DNA of 64,000 nucleotides. It comes from Panaeolus papilionaceus. Taxonomy: Eukaryota; Basidiomycota; Agaricomycetes; Agaricales. Each line of letters starts with the position of its first letter. Within the stretch, counting starts at the first letter, position 1. The position numbers and the translations under genes are program-made. This document shows positions 42,965-53,515 of this stretch, one piece after another. Where the stretch lies: assembly GCA_015501605.1 (NCBI GenBank), contig JADNRZ010000012.1:1-64000 (forward strand), given 5' to 3'. The notes under the pieces were generated by a model, which did not search any database, was not told where the DNA came from, and saw only the letters and a list, made by a program, of their open reading frames with translations.

Positions 42965-43271
42965 AAAATCGATTGTTTCATTGGACCCCAACCTGTTGGA
43001 TTTTCTCAGTCAGGAAGTTTTTTTTTGATCTACCTTATTTATAGACTCTCCACACATTCCTTTCCTTGTTGGACGCTTTTAACCATAGACTACTTAGACT
43101 TAGAAGTTTCTGTTCAAGGATATCCAGATTTCTATTAATTTTAATTTTCAAAGAGCGATGCATCGTTTCGCATAGTACGACTATCGTACTAGTAGCCTCA
43201 ACCCGATTTTTGCAGGCTCCCTCCCCCCGATGATGCGCTCCTAGCACCAAAGTGATGCACACTAGTCACAC
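42965..43271. other. Convergent 3' intergenic region
   Basis: Lies between the stop codons of the NADH dehydrogenase and the first amidotransferase gene. A T-run at 43019-43026 may be part of a 3' end signal; nothing else seen. Confidence 0.4.
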
Positions 43272-44356
43272 CTACCTTGCAGCCTTCGAACCTTGTAAAA
43301 TAACGTCCCACATAGCCCTTCCAACACCGACACTATCAACATGGCACCCACGCCGCGCTTTTGCAGCAGCAGCCGTCTCCGCATCCAAAATCCCCTCTGC
43401 GCAAAACAGGTCTACAATCGCCATCGTCAAATCCTCACTAAATTCCGGGTGTCCCTGTGTCGTCAAGAATTGTATTTCACCACGGGTGCTATCGGCTGTT
43501 TCGGTCGTTAGAGCCTCGCTTCCGCGTCGGAATCGAGCCATGCCTTGGATCGGAGCGATGGGCGATGAAGCGAGAGTTTCGAAGTTCAGAGGAAGTTGAA
43601 TGACGTGATCTCGATGGAGTTGCTGGAGCGTCTGTTTGAAGTCGGGTGTGAGCAGAGAGGTGCTGAGTCCCTCGGAGGGCATGTACATACCCAATTTCTG
43701 TCTGTGTCCTCACTGAAGACTCGCTTGCCCACCTCGGTAAGTTTCATATCAGTTGGACCAGCTTCCCATGTACCGCCGTTGAACTTGACTTGGCCACCCA
43801 TGGCGCGCGCGATAATTTGATGACCAAAGCATATTCCTGATGGAAAGGCGATAGGTTTTGTTAGCCTGGATCCTCGGTTTTACAGCAACTCATGCGGCAA
43901 TCGAGAGAGACACACACCCAAGAATCGAATCTGCGGCTTTGATCTCGCAACTCGAGTAATGAATTCCGCAAGCCTGCCAACCCACTCGGTCTGGTCATTC
44001 GCAGACGCAGCTGTGTAATGTCGAGGTTCGAATGAATTGAGGTGAATGAAAGGAACACGTTTAGTAAGCTAATGATGAAATGTCAAAGAGAAAATATTGC
44101 ACTTACGACTGCCTGTGATCATCAAACAATCAAAATCGTCCAACCTGTCGTCGTCCGGAAACTGCAGCGCGGTGACATCGAATGCCTCGAAGACATAATC
44201 TCCATCCTCCTGTCCATTTTCCTCTTTGACCTCACGCAAACCATGAGGCGCGTTGTCGCGCAGGAACTTCTTGTACGCGTCGACAAAATTGCCAAATGTG
44301 TCCCTGATTACACCCGAAGTGTTATAGCACGACAATATACCGATTCGAATGGACAT
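43272..44356 (-). CDS. Class I glutamine amidotransferase-like protein, copy 1
   Basis: Four or five exons on the minus strand. Start chosen at MSIRIGILSCYNTSG (44356); an upstream in-frame ATG at 44455 would add MSFNFLQPIRAL. The fold runs DFDCLMITGS, then EWVGRLAEFITRVARSKPQIRFLG joined to ICFGHQIIARAMGG (nucleophile Cys), LTEVGKRVF, LQQLHRDHVIQLPLNFETL and TTQGHPEF (catalytic His and Glu). The triad Cys-His-Glu is complete. This resembles stand-alone fungal GATase1 proteins related to GMP-synthase amidotransferase domains; no synthetase partner is attached. The substrate is unknown. A paralogue lies upstream in the same direction. Confidence 0.82.
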
Positions 44357-45481
44357 GTTTCTCGTTGATTCGGTAGTTGTAGTGTTCAAAGAGATAGACG
44401 AGAATGATAAGGACGCGACGAGGGCTCTGATAGGTTGTAGGAAATTGAATGACATGTTGTTGATGTGTTTGTGGTTTTTTGTATTGTTAGCAGAGAATAA
44501 TGGACAGAGAGTCACACGTTGAACGGTAGAATGTATGTACGTGTCAATGGCTTAGCGAAGCGGAAATGCTGAGTGAGCCTACGATCTAATGTGATCTTGG
44601 GGAGTGCTTAGTTTGTAGATAAGATATGAGGAGATAGGGGCTTGCTTTAGGGGTTAGGCTCTTCCATGATCCTCCAGCAGACTCGAATACACAGACATGA
44701 TACGCATCTTTAAAGGAGGTAATGCCACGGATACGTATATTAAAGTTAAAAGTGAGGTGAGTTAGGTCGAAACCACAAACCTACAAGGCTGCAGCTGGTT
44801 TTTACTTACGTGAATGCGGGTGGTATTGTTCTCACTGGCATGGACAGAACCCAAGTGTGACGCGAGGATAAGGCATGCCGCGCTAATTCTTGAGTCGAGG
44901 CAGACCGGAACATGAAATCATTGTCACATTCTCACCCCATGGTAGAGATACGGAAAGATAACAAATGAGCTAACCACTTTAGACTGGGGGGTAAGACGTG
45001 GTCGACATGTTGTTCGGAATGGCAGCGGAACACCAGGTTTCATCATGTTATCACGGCTATGGCCCATTATAGAATGATAAAATATGAAGCCAGGATGCTA
45101 AGCAAAAACCACTTGAACATGACTCATGGTTACTTAGCACCGGATTTCAAGAAGCGCCGGAACGTCGCCAAGACGCCCGGACTTGTCGATCAAAACATTC
45201 GAGCGCAAATGAACGTGATCGTCGATCATATCGACGCCATGTATTGGTTGAGAAGCTACTCCAACGCGAGCTGTATCTTGAGCATGCGTCAGGGACCGCC
45301 GGCGGTTGAACAGACATCATGTGGAATAGAAAAGGGAAGAATACTACTCTACCAGACCACCAAGCATCGAGGATGACAGGTTTGACAGGTCGATCTTAAC
45401 CCCGCTGTAGTATTGGTTCAGATCATAAAAGCATATCGTCATGAAATGGGCATGAACCCTTTACATATATGGTGGGTTACA
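44357..45481. other. Intergenic region between the two amidotransferase genes
   Basis: Promoter/5' region of copy 1 and 3' region of copy 2. A frame of about 105 codons (45059-45376, +) has no recognisable domain and is not annotated as a gene. Confidence 0.4.
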
Positions 45482-46678
45482 CTAGTCGGATTTGTCGAGC
45501 TTTCCTTGGGCCATGACATCCCAAATGGCTCTTCCAACAATATCGACCCCATGGGTAGGAAGATGCTTGCGAAGTTCCCAGTCTGCCACGATAGCAGCAT
45601 CCATGACTCCGGTCGCAGAACGCTGCTTGATTATAGAGGTGGTGATTGGTTCTGTGAACTCTGGATGACCCTGGGTGGTCAGTATTTGGACTGGAGGAAG
45701 TTCTTTCTCGATTTTGGCCGGGTCAGTGTGGGGATCGGTGAAGCGGACCATTCCTTGAACAAGAGAAACCGGTGTTGATCCGAGTAGGTGGAAGTTGGGT
45801 GGTAAACTGGGGACATGATCTCTATGCATTTGCTGAAGAGACTGCGGAAAGAGTGTCAGTATGACGAAACAAGGAGTGTTGGGATAAACCTCGGAAGGCA
45901 AAGAGACAATCAAGGTGGAAGATTTAGGGTTGCACAAAGTTAAAGAGAGTTGAAGAACGCAGAGAGAAATATGGCCCAGGGATGTAGTGCGCGAATAAAC
46001 TCCTCGTGACAGGAGTTGGTATTCCGACGGGACGGTAGCTGACTGTAGTAAGAAAAGCACATGAGAAAGACTTACGAATTCGTCTTCATGGCCGAAGAAA
46101 CGCTTTCCCAAGTCGGTGAGATGGATACAAGTGGGACCAATCTCCCATCCACCGTTATTGGGCACGCATTCACCACCGAGGGCGCGTGCGATGATCTGGT
46201 GGCCAAAACAGATGCCTATTGTAGCGTGGGCGACGCGTGGTGAATGTGATCATGAGGTGATGAAAGGTTAGATTTAAGCATGTTGAAGGGTGGAACGAAA
46301 GGGGCGATGAAACGCACCGATTATCTTAATATGGGGTTTCTCATTGACAACACGAGTGATATATTGGGTTAGTTTATTTATCCATTCGATGTCGTCGTAT
46401 GCCGATGAAGCTAGTAGTAATGTGTGAGTGGGTGTACCAGAGGAAGGGTTACTTTACACACCGGAACCAGTGAGCATCAGGACATCGTACTCATCCTCAA
46501 CCGGGTATTGTTGAGAACGAACATCATAAGGATCGAGTGTGAATTGAAGAGAATGCGAAATAGATTGAGGAAAAGAAAGATTTAAATAATTTTTATAAAT
46601 TTCAAAATAATCTCCATTTTTTTCCTTTGCTTCACCGGTCAGACCACCACAAATTAATAAAGCTATCTTCAAACTCAT
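45482..46678 (-). CDS. Class I glutamine amidotransferase-like protein, copy 2
   Basis: Exons: from MSLKIALLICGGLTGEAKEK (46678) to YDVLMLTGSG; then SAYDDIEWINKLTQYITRVV with EKPHIKIIG; ICFGHQIIARALGGE to GKRFFGHEDEF; and LQQMHRDHVPSLPPNFHLLG to the stop at 45482. Cys (ICFGHQ), His and Glu (TTQGHPEF) are all present. Same exon plan as copy 1, so the pair arose by tandem duplication; protein identity looks moderate (old event). The intron near 45843-46080 is unusually long and open in frame, so a longer isoform is possible. Substrate unknown. Confidence 0.82.
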
Positions 46679-46996
46679 GGTATAGATTCAGAAATATTTA
46701 TGAGCAGGAATAGGAACACCTTAATTGGTATCGGAGTGTGAAATTTATTACTTTGTATGGAAATAGTTTGTCACCCTGTGTCTGTTCTCTGTCTCTCTTA
46801 TTTTCAGTCTGTTTCCGCCTTGTTCTCTTATAACTTATCCCCTCCTCCTCATCCCTTCCTCCTCCCTCCTTTTTACTTTCCTTTTAAAAACGAGATTCAT
46901 TCGAATTGTTTCTCGTTTTCACGCCTTGACGGTGTGAATTCATCACAAAATTCACTTGATTTATTCAGCTTGCATCCAATTTAGCCGAAAAAAAAC
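46679..46996. promoter_or_regulatory. Divergent promoter region with pyrimidine tracts
   Basis: 318 bp between two divergent start codons. The plus strand carries long CT-rich runs (46785-46880), typical of fungal core promoters just upstream of the start. Confidence 0.45.
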
Positions 46997-49900
46997 ATGC
47001 AAGACGGTGGCGAACGGTCACTTTCACTTCCTTTATCTTCCTCATCAGTTCTAGGGGATGTTGCATCAGCTGCTGCTACTGGATTACAAGCGGGATCATC
47101 AGGATCAAGCGAAAACCGTATTTTTGTTGTGGCAACTCTGGCAGCAATCGTACTAGCAGGTTCGGCCTTTGCTTACCGTGCGAGGCCTCATGCTGCAGTT
47201 TCCTCAAAAAACGATTTGGCCACCTCATCACTCAAGGGAACTCATCATGGTTCAACCGATTCTCAACCGCGTGTTGTGACAGGTGGAAAGGGGAAGCTTC
47301 CTGAAGGTTCGTCCCTCACTCCAATGGAGACACTGGATGCGAAGGAGTCCAAGACCTCCCGGTCAAAGGATCGCAGAAGAAGAGGTAAAGATCCTTTGAA
47401 GGAGGTCTTGAAGAATCCAAAAAAGCTCAAATCTTTGGCGACTTCAACCCCTACATCTACACCTCCTCTTTCCGCACGCTCGACTATTGCCACGACCTCG
47501 ACAGCCGCAACCACACCCAATACAGCCAACTCGTTTGCACACATTAATTCTATCCATTACAACCTCCACCATGAGGATGAAACAGACGATAGTGTGGATC
47601 CAACACCGGAATTTTCCAGTCCATTCGACGAATACACTTCTTCCTCTAACACCTCATCTTTACAGGGTTCCATCACCCGAAGCGAAGGAGAGCAGGTTCT
47701 TCAACAGGAAATCGTACAAAGACGGGAAGGCGCATGGCACGACACGTTACCCATCCCTGGATCGTCGGATGGGATGATTTCGGCCACCCATACTGCTGAT
47801 ACATCCGAGGTTTCACAGATTGATACCCCACACTCTGCTCAGACTTTGCCTCAACCTCACGTCAATGAATCCTCGCATACTCATCGACGGCTATCCCAGT
47901 CCTCGAATCTATCACTGACGTCTGGGCCAGACCTTGAACACCATCACCCTCAGATTCCTAATCACACATACGCGGTACCAGCTCTTTCATCTGCTCCTTC
48001 AATGTCCCAAAAATACGCATCCACCACCCGTCCCCCCTCTTCTTCATCCGCCTCTCCCTCCGTCACCCCTACAGATAAAGACGACAGCGCTTTTGGTCAA
48101 AATTTTGCCGGCACAAATCTTAACGGTCTTCTAGAATTGGACGACCTGGCGGCGCATGCCATTTCCCAGGCACGAGCAAGATTCTTGGCGAGAGACGACA
48201 CTCCAGCACTTGGGTTGGGGTTAGCTCTACATTCCCCCCCTACCCCTCCCGACTTTTGTTCAGCGTTGTCGAGTACATCCTCCTCAACAGAGTCCACTGA
48301 TCTATCTGCATCCACAATGACCACTGACACCAGTGTAACCTCAGGGGCTGCATCTATAGCCTCGGCTGGCGAGGATTCCAGCAAGACGCTTCAACCATCA
48401 GCCAACCCACAGCAATCAGCGCTGTCGTCCAACACCAACCATACATCCGCCGAATCATCCAGTTCTTCATCGAGCTCGAAGACCAGGCACGCACCAAAAG
48501 CGCAGCACCTGCCATCAGCCGCGGCTTCAGCTTCTAAAGCCAAGCAGAATGCGGCAGACCCATGGGAATGGGATGGCGTGACAGATGCAGTACGCAAGCA
48601 GGATAAGGTGACGGATAGCACGAGGAAAGAAAGGGATGCAGCTCCTAAAGACTCTCCCAAGAAGGCATCACGAAAAGCAGGTGCTGCTATGTTTTCTGCC
48701 ATTGTTGCTGTTGCACCCTCATCCTCACCAGCACAAGGTATGCCGTTTTTTGTTTTTTGTTTTTGTTTTTTTTTTGTCTCCGCAGTTTGGCTAACTTTCC
48801 TATAGGGGTTAGTAAAGAACTGGAAATCATTGAAGAAACGCCTGTCTTCTTCCCCACCCTTAATCCTACTCCTGCTAGTTGTGCGCGCTTTCTTCTGTCG
48901 CATTCGCCGAGACTAACTGTATTACTTTTAGCCTCTCGCGTCAAATCATCGCAGGAAGGTTCTGGTCCCAGTGCTCAGCAGCCTTCAACACCAAGACGTG
49001 CGCCTACCCCTAGAAGACCACAAACACCATCCTATAATAGCAATAATAGTAGTAATTGCAGCACGCCCCCTCCCCCATCGTCCACATCATCAGCATCATC
49101 ACATCAACCTTTATCCGCCGGAAACAATGCAGTTCCTGCATTATCCACCCAGACACAACTTGCGTCGATGAGAGGCGCACTGGAGGCATCGAGGCTGCGG
49201 GAGGAGAAGAACAAAGCAGAGTTGGAACGGGTCACCAAAGAAATGGAGAGACTACAGTGGGAGAACGCGAATTGTAAGAGAGGGGAAATGGAGGTGGGTC
49301 CTTTTATATCGACCAATTCAAACTTTGTGCCCTTTTATCCTGGCAGACGTTACGACCACCGTCGTCAGATACCCTTTAGGATTGAGTGGGGCTTTTTTCA
49401 GGTCTAACCTTCATCGGAGGTTGTGTCAGTCAATGCCCCAGCTTCTTTCCCTTATTTTGACATCCCTGCCGTTATCGCATTTAATTGATTTCCTTTCTTG
49501 TCCTCGCTTCAACCAAATACATTGAACCTCTTATCCGACGTTTCTATGAATATCTTTGCTGACTGGTCTAATCCGTTTTACACTTTTCGGTTCACAGCTT
49601 AGGAAGCAGATGGCATACCTAATGCACCAAGTCCACAGCTACGCTGCCATGTTCGCCGCAGTTTCGCCGCAGTTCAATCTTCATCTGCAACAGCAGATAC
49701 AGATGAGGAATCAGCATGCTCACAATTTAAACATCTCCAACCAAAGTGGAGCGTCTGGCTCAGGGTCCCCACACACATTATCTGACAGCTCAGCGTCGAC
49801 TTCGACCCTAGATGGCGCTCAACCTTCTTCATCAAGCTCTCCGCCCCCTCAGGCCGCTCAAGACTCGACCCATCCACAAGATACCCCAGAGTCGAGCCCT

Positions 49901-51085
49901 TCCACTGCAGTACCCGCATCCACCCCAGTTGCAACAGCTGGAGGATCAGCAACTTCTTCCACAAGTCCGCAATCCGTCACTCCACCCATTCCCCAACCCC
50001 TTCAGTTACCTGTGTTGCATGGCATACCGATGAACGGCAACGCTGGTCTCGCTTCCCCCATGTCGGCCGGCCCCGTTGGTCTCAACCCCGCACAATTCTT
50101 CCAATATCCCTTTTCGCATCAACTTCCAGGACAGCATTTCACCCCACATCCAATGGCACATCTCCAGCAGCACATGTTGCCCTTCCAACATGTTGGGAGC
50201 CCCGTTCAACCCTCTCCTAACCTTCCCCCATTCTTCAACAACGTTTCGGCGTCGAACGGCCGCGTTTCTGTGAATGCATCACCATCGCTTCCCTCTTTCG
50301 GTGATGGAACATTTGGAATCCATCATTTCCACAACCAGGTTTCAACCTCGTCACCGATGAACGGCCCATCTAGTTCAGGGTCTTTATCACCTGAAATGAA
50401 TGGCTCGCCAAATCCAACGTCGGGAAAGTGGCAGTCAAGGAGCCGCAATCAGCGTCTCAATGGTAGGGTTGTCTGGGAAGATGGTGATGGCTGGATTGGT
50501 ACGAGCGGGACGGGACGACCTGAAGATAGTGAAGGTCAGGATCAGCACGACGACGCAGAGAGCGAAGGAGGGTTTAATGAGCTTCTGGCGGATGCCATCC
50601 TCAAGCGACCAGGCAGTATCCGAGTACGATCTCCCAAGAAGGGTAAATCAGCTGACGATGACCATGATGCGATTTCCGAGTCCGAGAGGATGACCGAATT
50701 CGCCTTTCCTTCCCTGTCTGATATGGGGAATGTCTTGTACCGAAGTGGTACACGGAATGTGACAGAGGAATATCCCACTCCTTCACCATCAACCCTATCG
50801 TCTCCCTCTGCGGATGCTGCCCTTTCTTCATTGTCTGCCTCCCCCATGAAATCTAACATTTCTGTTGCCGGCGAATCCCTTGACGAGCAATCAGATCCAT
50901 CAGGCGTAACTGATGCCCCTGTGGATAGCGCTGTGGTGCATGATTCCCCTGATTCGGACAAGACTCCTCGCAAAGAGCAAATTGAGGCACAAATTGCGTT
51001 CCCCCCAGCCCAAGAATCCCCTGCAGCAGAACCCTCAACACCCGAAGCAACACTCTACGAAACAGACCGCCGCCCATCATCATAG
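46997..51085 (+). CDS. Large Ser/Thr/Pro-rich protein with one membrane segment and a coiled coil, unknown function
   Basis: Exons 46997-48737, 48806-48877, 48932-49293 and 49598-51085; all junctions keep frame, and branch sites (CTAAC) are visible in introns 1 and 2. Residues about 40-60 (NRIFVVATLAAIVLAGSAFAY) form a single hydrophobic segment without a preceding signal-like start, suggesting a membrane anchor. A basic KDRRRRGKDPLKEVLKNPKKLK stretch and long low-complexity Ser/Thr/Pro regions follow. The only ordered part is a helix around LASMRGALEASRLREEKNKA to LRKQMAYLMHQVHSYAAMFA, likely a coiled coil. Intron 3 (304 bp) is long for this genome and may hide another exon. About 1,200 residues in all. 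I recognise no domain family. Confidence 0.75.
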
Positions 51086-51620
51086 ATTTTGTATCACCTC
51101 TCCATTCTAAATGCACACACCTGTTATCTTATGTGCGAGAACCTGTTGTTTGTTTGTTTCCGCGTAAATCCTTGACAATTCATTTGATATTCATCCACCA
51201 ACTTCAACGCCATTCTCCATCCACACATCACCACATTATCTTTTCCAACCACCATTCATTTCTCCATCCCCTTCATTCCCAACATTAGGTGCTCTCCTTA
51301 CCTTCGTTAATCAGTCCACCCCTCGTTCATTTCCGAGTACGAGTTTTTATTACCCGATCTCCCTTTCTCTTTTTGTTATATTACGCTTTTGATAACTGGG
51401 ACCGGAAGACCTTTGTAATCTTTTTAAACCTGTGGTTTTTATACACTTTAAAGTACACCTTTTATGATACTGCATGCCATGCTACTACTGGTATATGGAG
51501 ATACTGACGACAACACCAAGCCCTTCTTGGTACCTTGCAGCCCATCTTTAGGGGAGGCCCCAGAAAAGCATAGGAGGCCCGTTGCCAAGCTTGCCCCCTA
51601 CAAATACGACGCCATTGACA
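51086..51620. other. Intergenic region
   Basis: 3' end of the preceding gene and upstream region of the F-box gene. T/C-rich, no gene seen. Confidence 0.4.
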
Positions 51621-53291
51621 ATGTTTGGGACCACCACTCTTCTCATGGAAAAGGTTCTTCAAAACGACTACCTTGTTGATGAGATCCTACAAAAACTATA
51701 TTGCAAATACGCACCTAATAATAGCACTCTCTATCGAGCAGCACTAGTCTGTAGAGCGTTTCGCAGACCTGCAGAAGGCTTGCTCTGGCGAAACCTGAAG
51801 TCCATTTTACCCATTCTTAAACTTTTACCCAGTATTCAATACCGTGCAGATTCAAAACTATGGGTACGTAGTGTTGCTCCTCAGAAATGGGTCCTCGCGA
51901 AACAGCTGACACAAGTTCGATTCCAGTACCTCGATGGCCCCATCTGCGAGGAGGACGTGGACAACATGTTCTTCGTGACGGCCCGAGTCCGGACTCTTTA
52001 CACAGTCCTCGACGTTCAGGTAGAACCCGCAACATACCTTCTGTTATCATGCGCCTTGGGAAGCCGCTCCCTGCTCCCAAACCTTACCGACCTTTTTATG
52101 AACCGTTATTGGTACCAAAATACCAACGAGCAATGTTCAATGGAGCTCCAGTTGCTCCTTTCAACTCGGTTGCGTGATATTACCATTAACTACGCTGAGC
52201 CAACCCAACAGAGCTCTCGTCAATGCTCCATTTTCATCCAACGCCTGGCGAGTCTACCTATACATCATCTGGGCAATCTGAGCATTTCAGGAGTATTCCC
52301 CAGTGCAGCCGTGCTCTCCGCCGTCCGATCCTTCAGGAAGCTCTCGAATCTTAGGTTGGACAAATTCGAGGGTGTAGATATTGTGATGGACTGCTCGTTT
52401 TTCCAATCGCCGAAGGGATTCGAAAATCTCTCCTCATTGTCCATATCAATGTCTTCCTTCGATTGGGGCAGTCTAGAGCCCACGAGATGGATTTGTCTCC
52501 CAGGTCTTACTCATCTGTCGTTGAATGAGTGTTCTGTACGCCAGTGCACGAATCTCCTGAAGTCCCTGCGGCTAGGCGACCTTCGCAAGTTCGCACTCTG
52601 TTTCACCCTTCCGGATCACACCCAACCCCATGACCCCGTTTTCCCCTGGAATGCATTGTTTGACGCACTTAAGGCATGCCGCCTATCCACATCACCCACC
52701 TTCAGCCTTGATCTTTCACCTATGACCGATGGACAATTTTTGGAATTCGAGCATGACACCATTCAGGACGAGTTACTTGAACGATATCCTGGCCTCGCAT
52801 GTCATGCATGGGAACAATGTCTTTCGGTTTTCAAGTTCGAAGAACTTCATCTTCGATTCCCAATGATCACATCGCTATCCAACACCGATTTGCACAAGGT
52901 GGCCGGCATATGGCCCAATCTGACCAGCTTGACACTAAGAACGACATCGTCAGGCGCACTCGACACCTCCGCTTTGGAAATCATTGCCAAGGGAGGTTTT
53001 CGCCTTCTCCGAAACCTTGCTCTCGACGTAGTCACAAATGTGGTCACCGATCCTCCGATTTGCGGCGAACACGATTTGCGAACTTTGGATATCAATCTGC
53101 TCAGGTGGTCACCAAGGGAGGAAAGCATTCAGCGTCTGGCTGCATTGGTTGATGCTTTGTTCCCCTTCCTCAGCTGCTTTTCCGGAAAGCGCGCAGAACA
53201 GGCGGATGATGTTTCCATACAGATTCAAGAACTACAAAACGCCAGAGCCCGGGAGCGTAGACGACTTGCTCTTCGATCTTCACCTCAATAA
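51621..53291 (+). CDS. F-box protein with LRR-like C-terminus
   Basis: Intronless. Start chosen at MFGTTTLLMEKVLQNDYLVD; an in-frame ATG 39 bp upstream (51582) is possible. The F-box is LVDEILQKL ... LYRAALVCRAFRRPAEGLLW (about residues 18-65), which would bind Skp1 in an SCF ubiquitin ligase. It is followed by about 450 residues of loosely repeating leucine-rich stretches (LGNLSISGVF, FRKLSNLRLDKFEGV, LPGLTHLSLNECSV, LTSLTLRTTS, LLRNLALDVV), the likely substrate-binding part. This is a very large, rapidly evolving family in agaricomycetes, so the target cannot be guessed. It converges with the ATPase gene 224 bp away. Confidence 0.85.
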   Translation: MFGTTTLLMEKVLQNDYLVDEILQKLYCKYAPNNSTLYRAALVCRAFRRPAEGLLWRNLKSILPILKLLPSIQYRADSKLWVRSVAPQKWVLAKQLTQVRFQYLDGPICEEDVDNMFFVTARVRTLYTVLDVQVEPATYLLLSCALGSRSLLPNLTDLFMNRYWYQNTNEQCSMELQLLLSTRLRDITINYAEPTQQSSRQCSIFIQRLASLPIHHLGNLSISGVFPSAAVLSAVRSFRKLSNLRLDKFEGVDIVMDCSFFQSPKGFENLSSLSISMSSFDWGSLEPTRWICLPGLTHLSLNECSVRQCTNLLKSLRLGDLRKFALCFTLPDHTQPHDPVFPWNALFDALKACRLSTSPTFSLDLSPMTDGQFLEFEHDTIQDELLERYPGLACHAWEQCLSVFKFEELHLRFPMITSLSNTDLHKVAGIWPNLTSLTLRTTSSGALDTSALEIIAKGGFRLLRNLALDVVTNVVTDPPICGEHDLRTLDINLLRWSPREESIQRLAALVDALFPFLSCFSGKRAEQADDVSIQIQELQNARARERRRLALRSSPQ

Positions 53292-53515
53292 ATCTTAGCA
53301 GCTCCAGAAGTAAGTGCAGGGATGGGTTACAAAGCCATGGAACAGAAGGACTTGTTGATCCGGTACATATTGATAGAATAGCAGAACATTTAAATTACAT
53401 TGCATACATCTGCTACTAAACGGGTCTTGTTATGTATATAAAATAACCAAACAGTTCTTTGCATTGTTGTTCCGAACATTGGGGAAGAAGAAGAAAAAAC
53501 CATTTACAAGGAATG

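Noticed and set aside
45059..45376. 105-codon ORF between the amidotransferase genes
   Set aside because: No recognisable motif, no splice or promoter support; likely chance.
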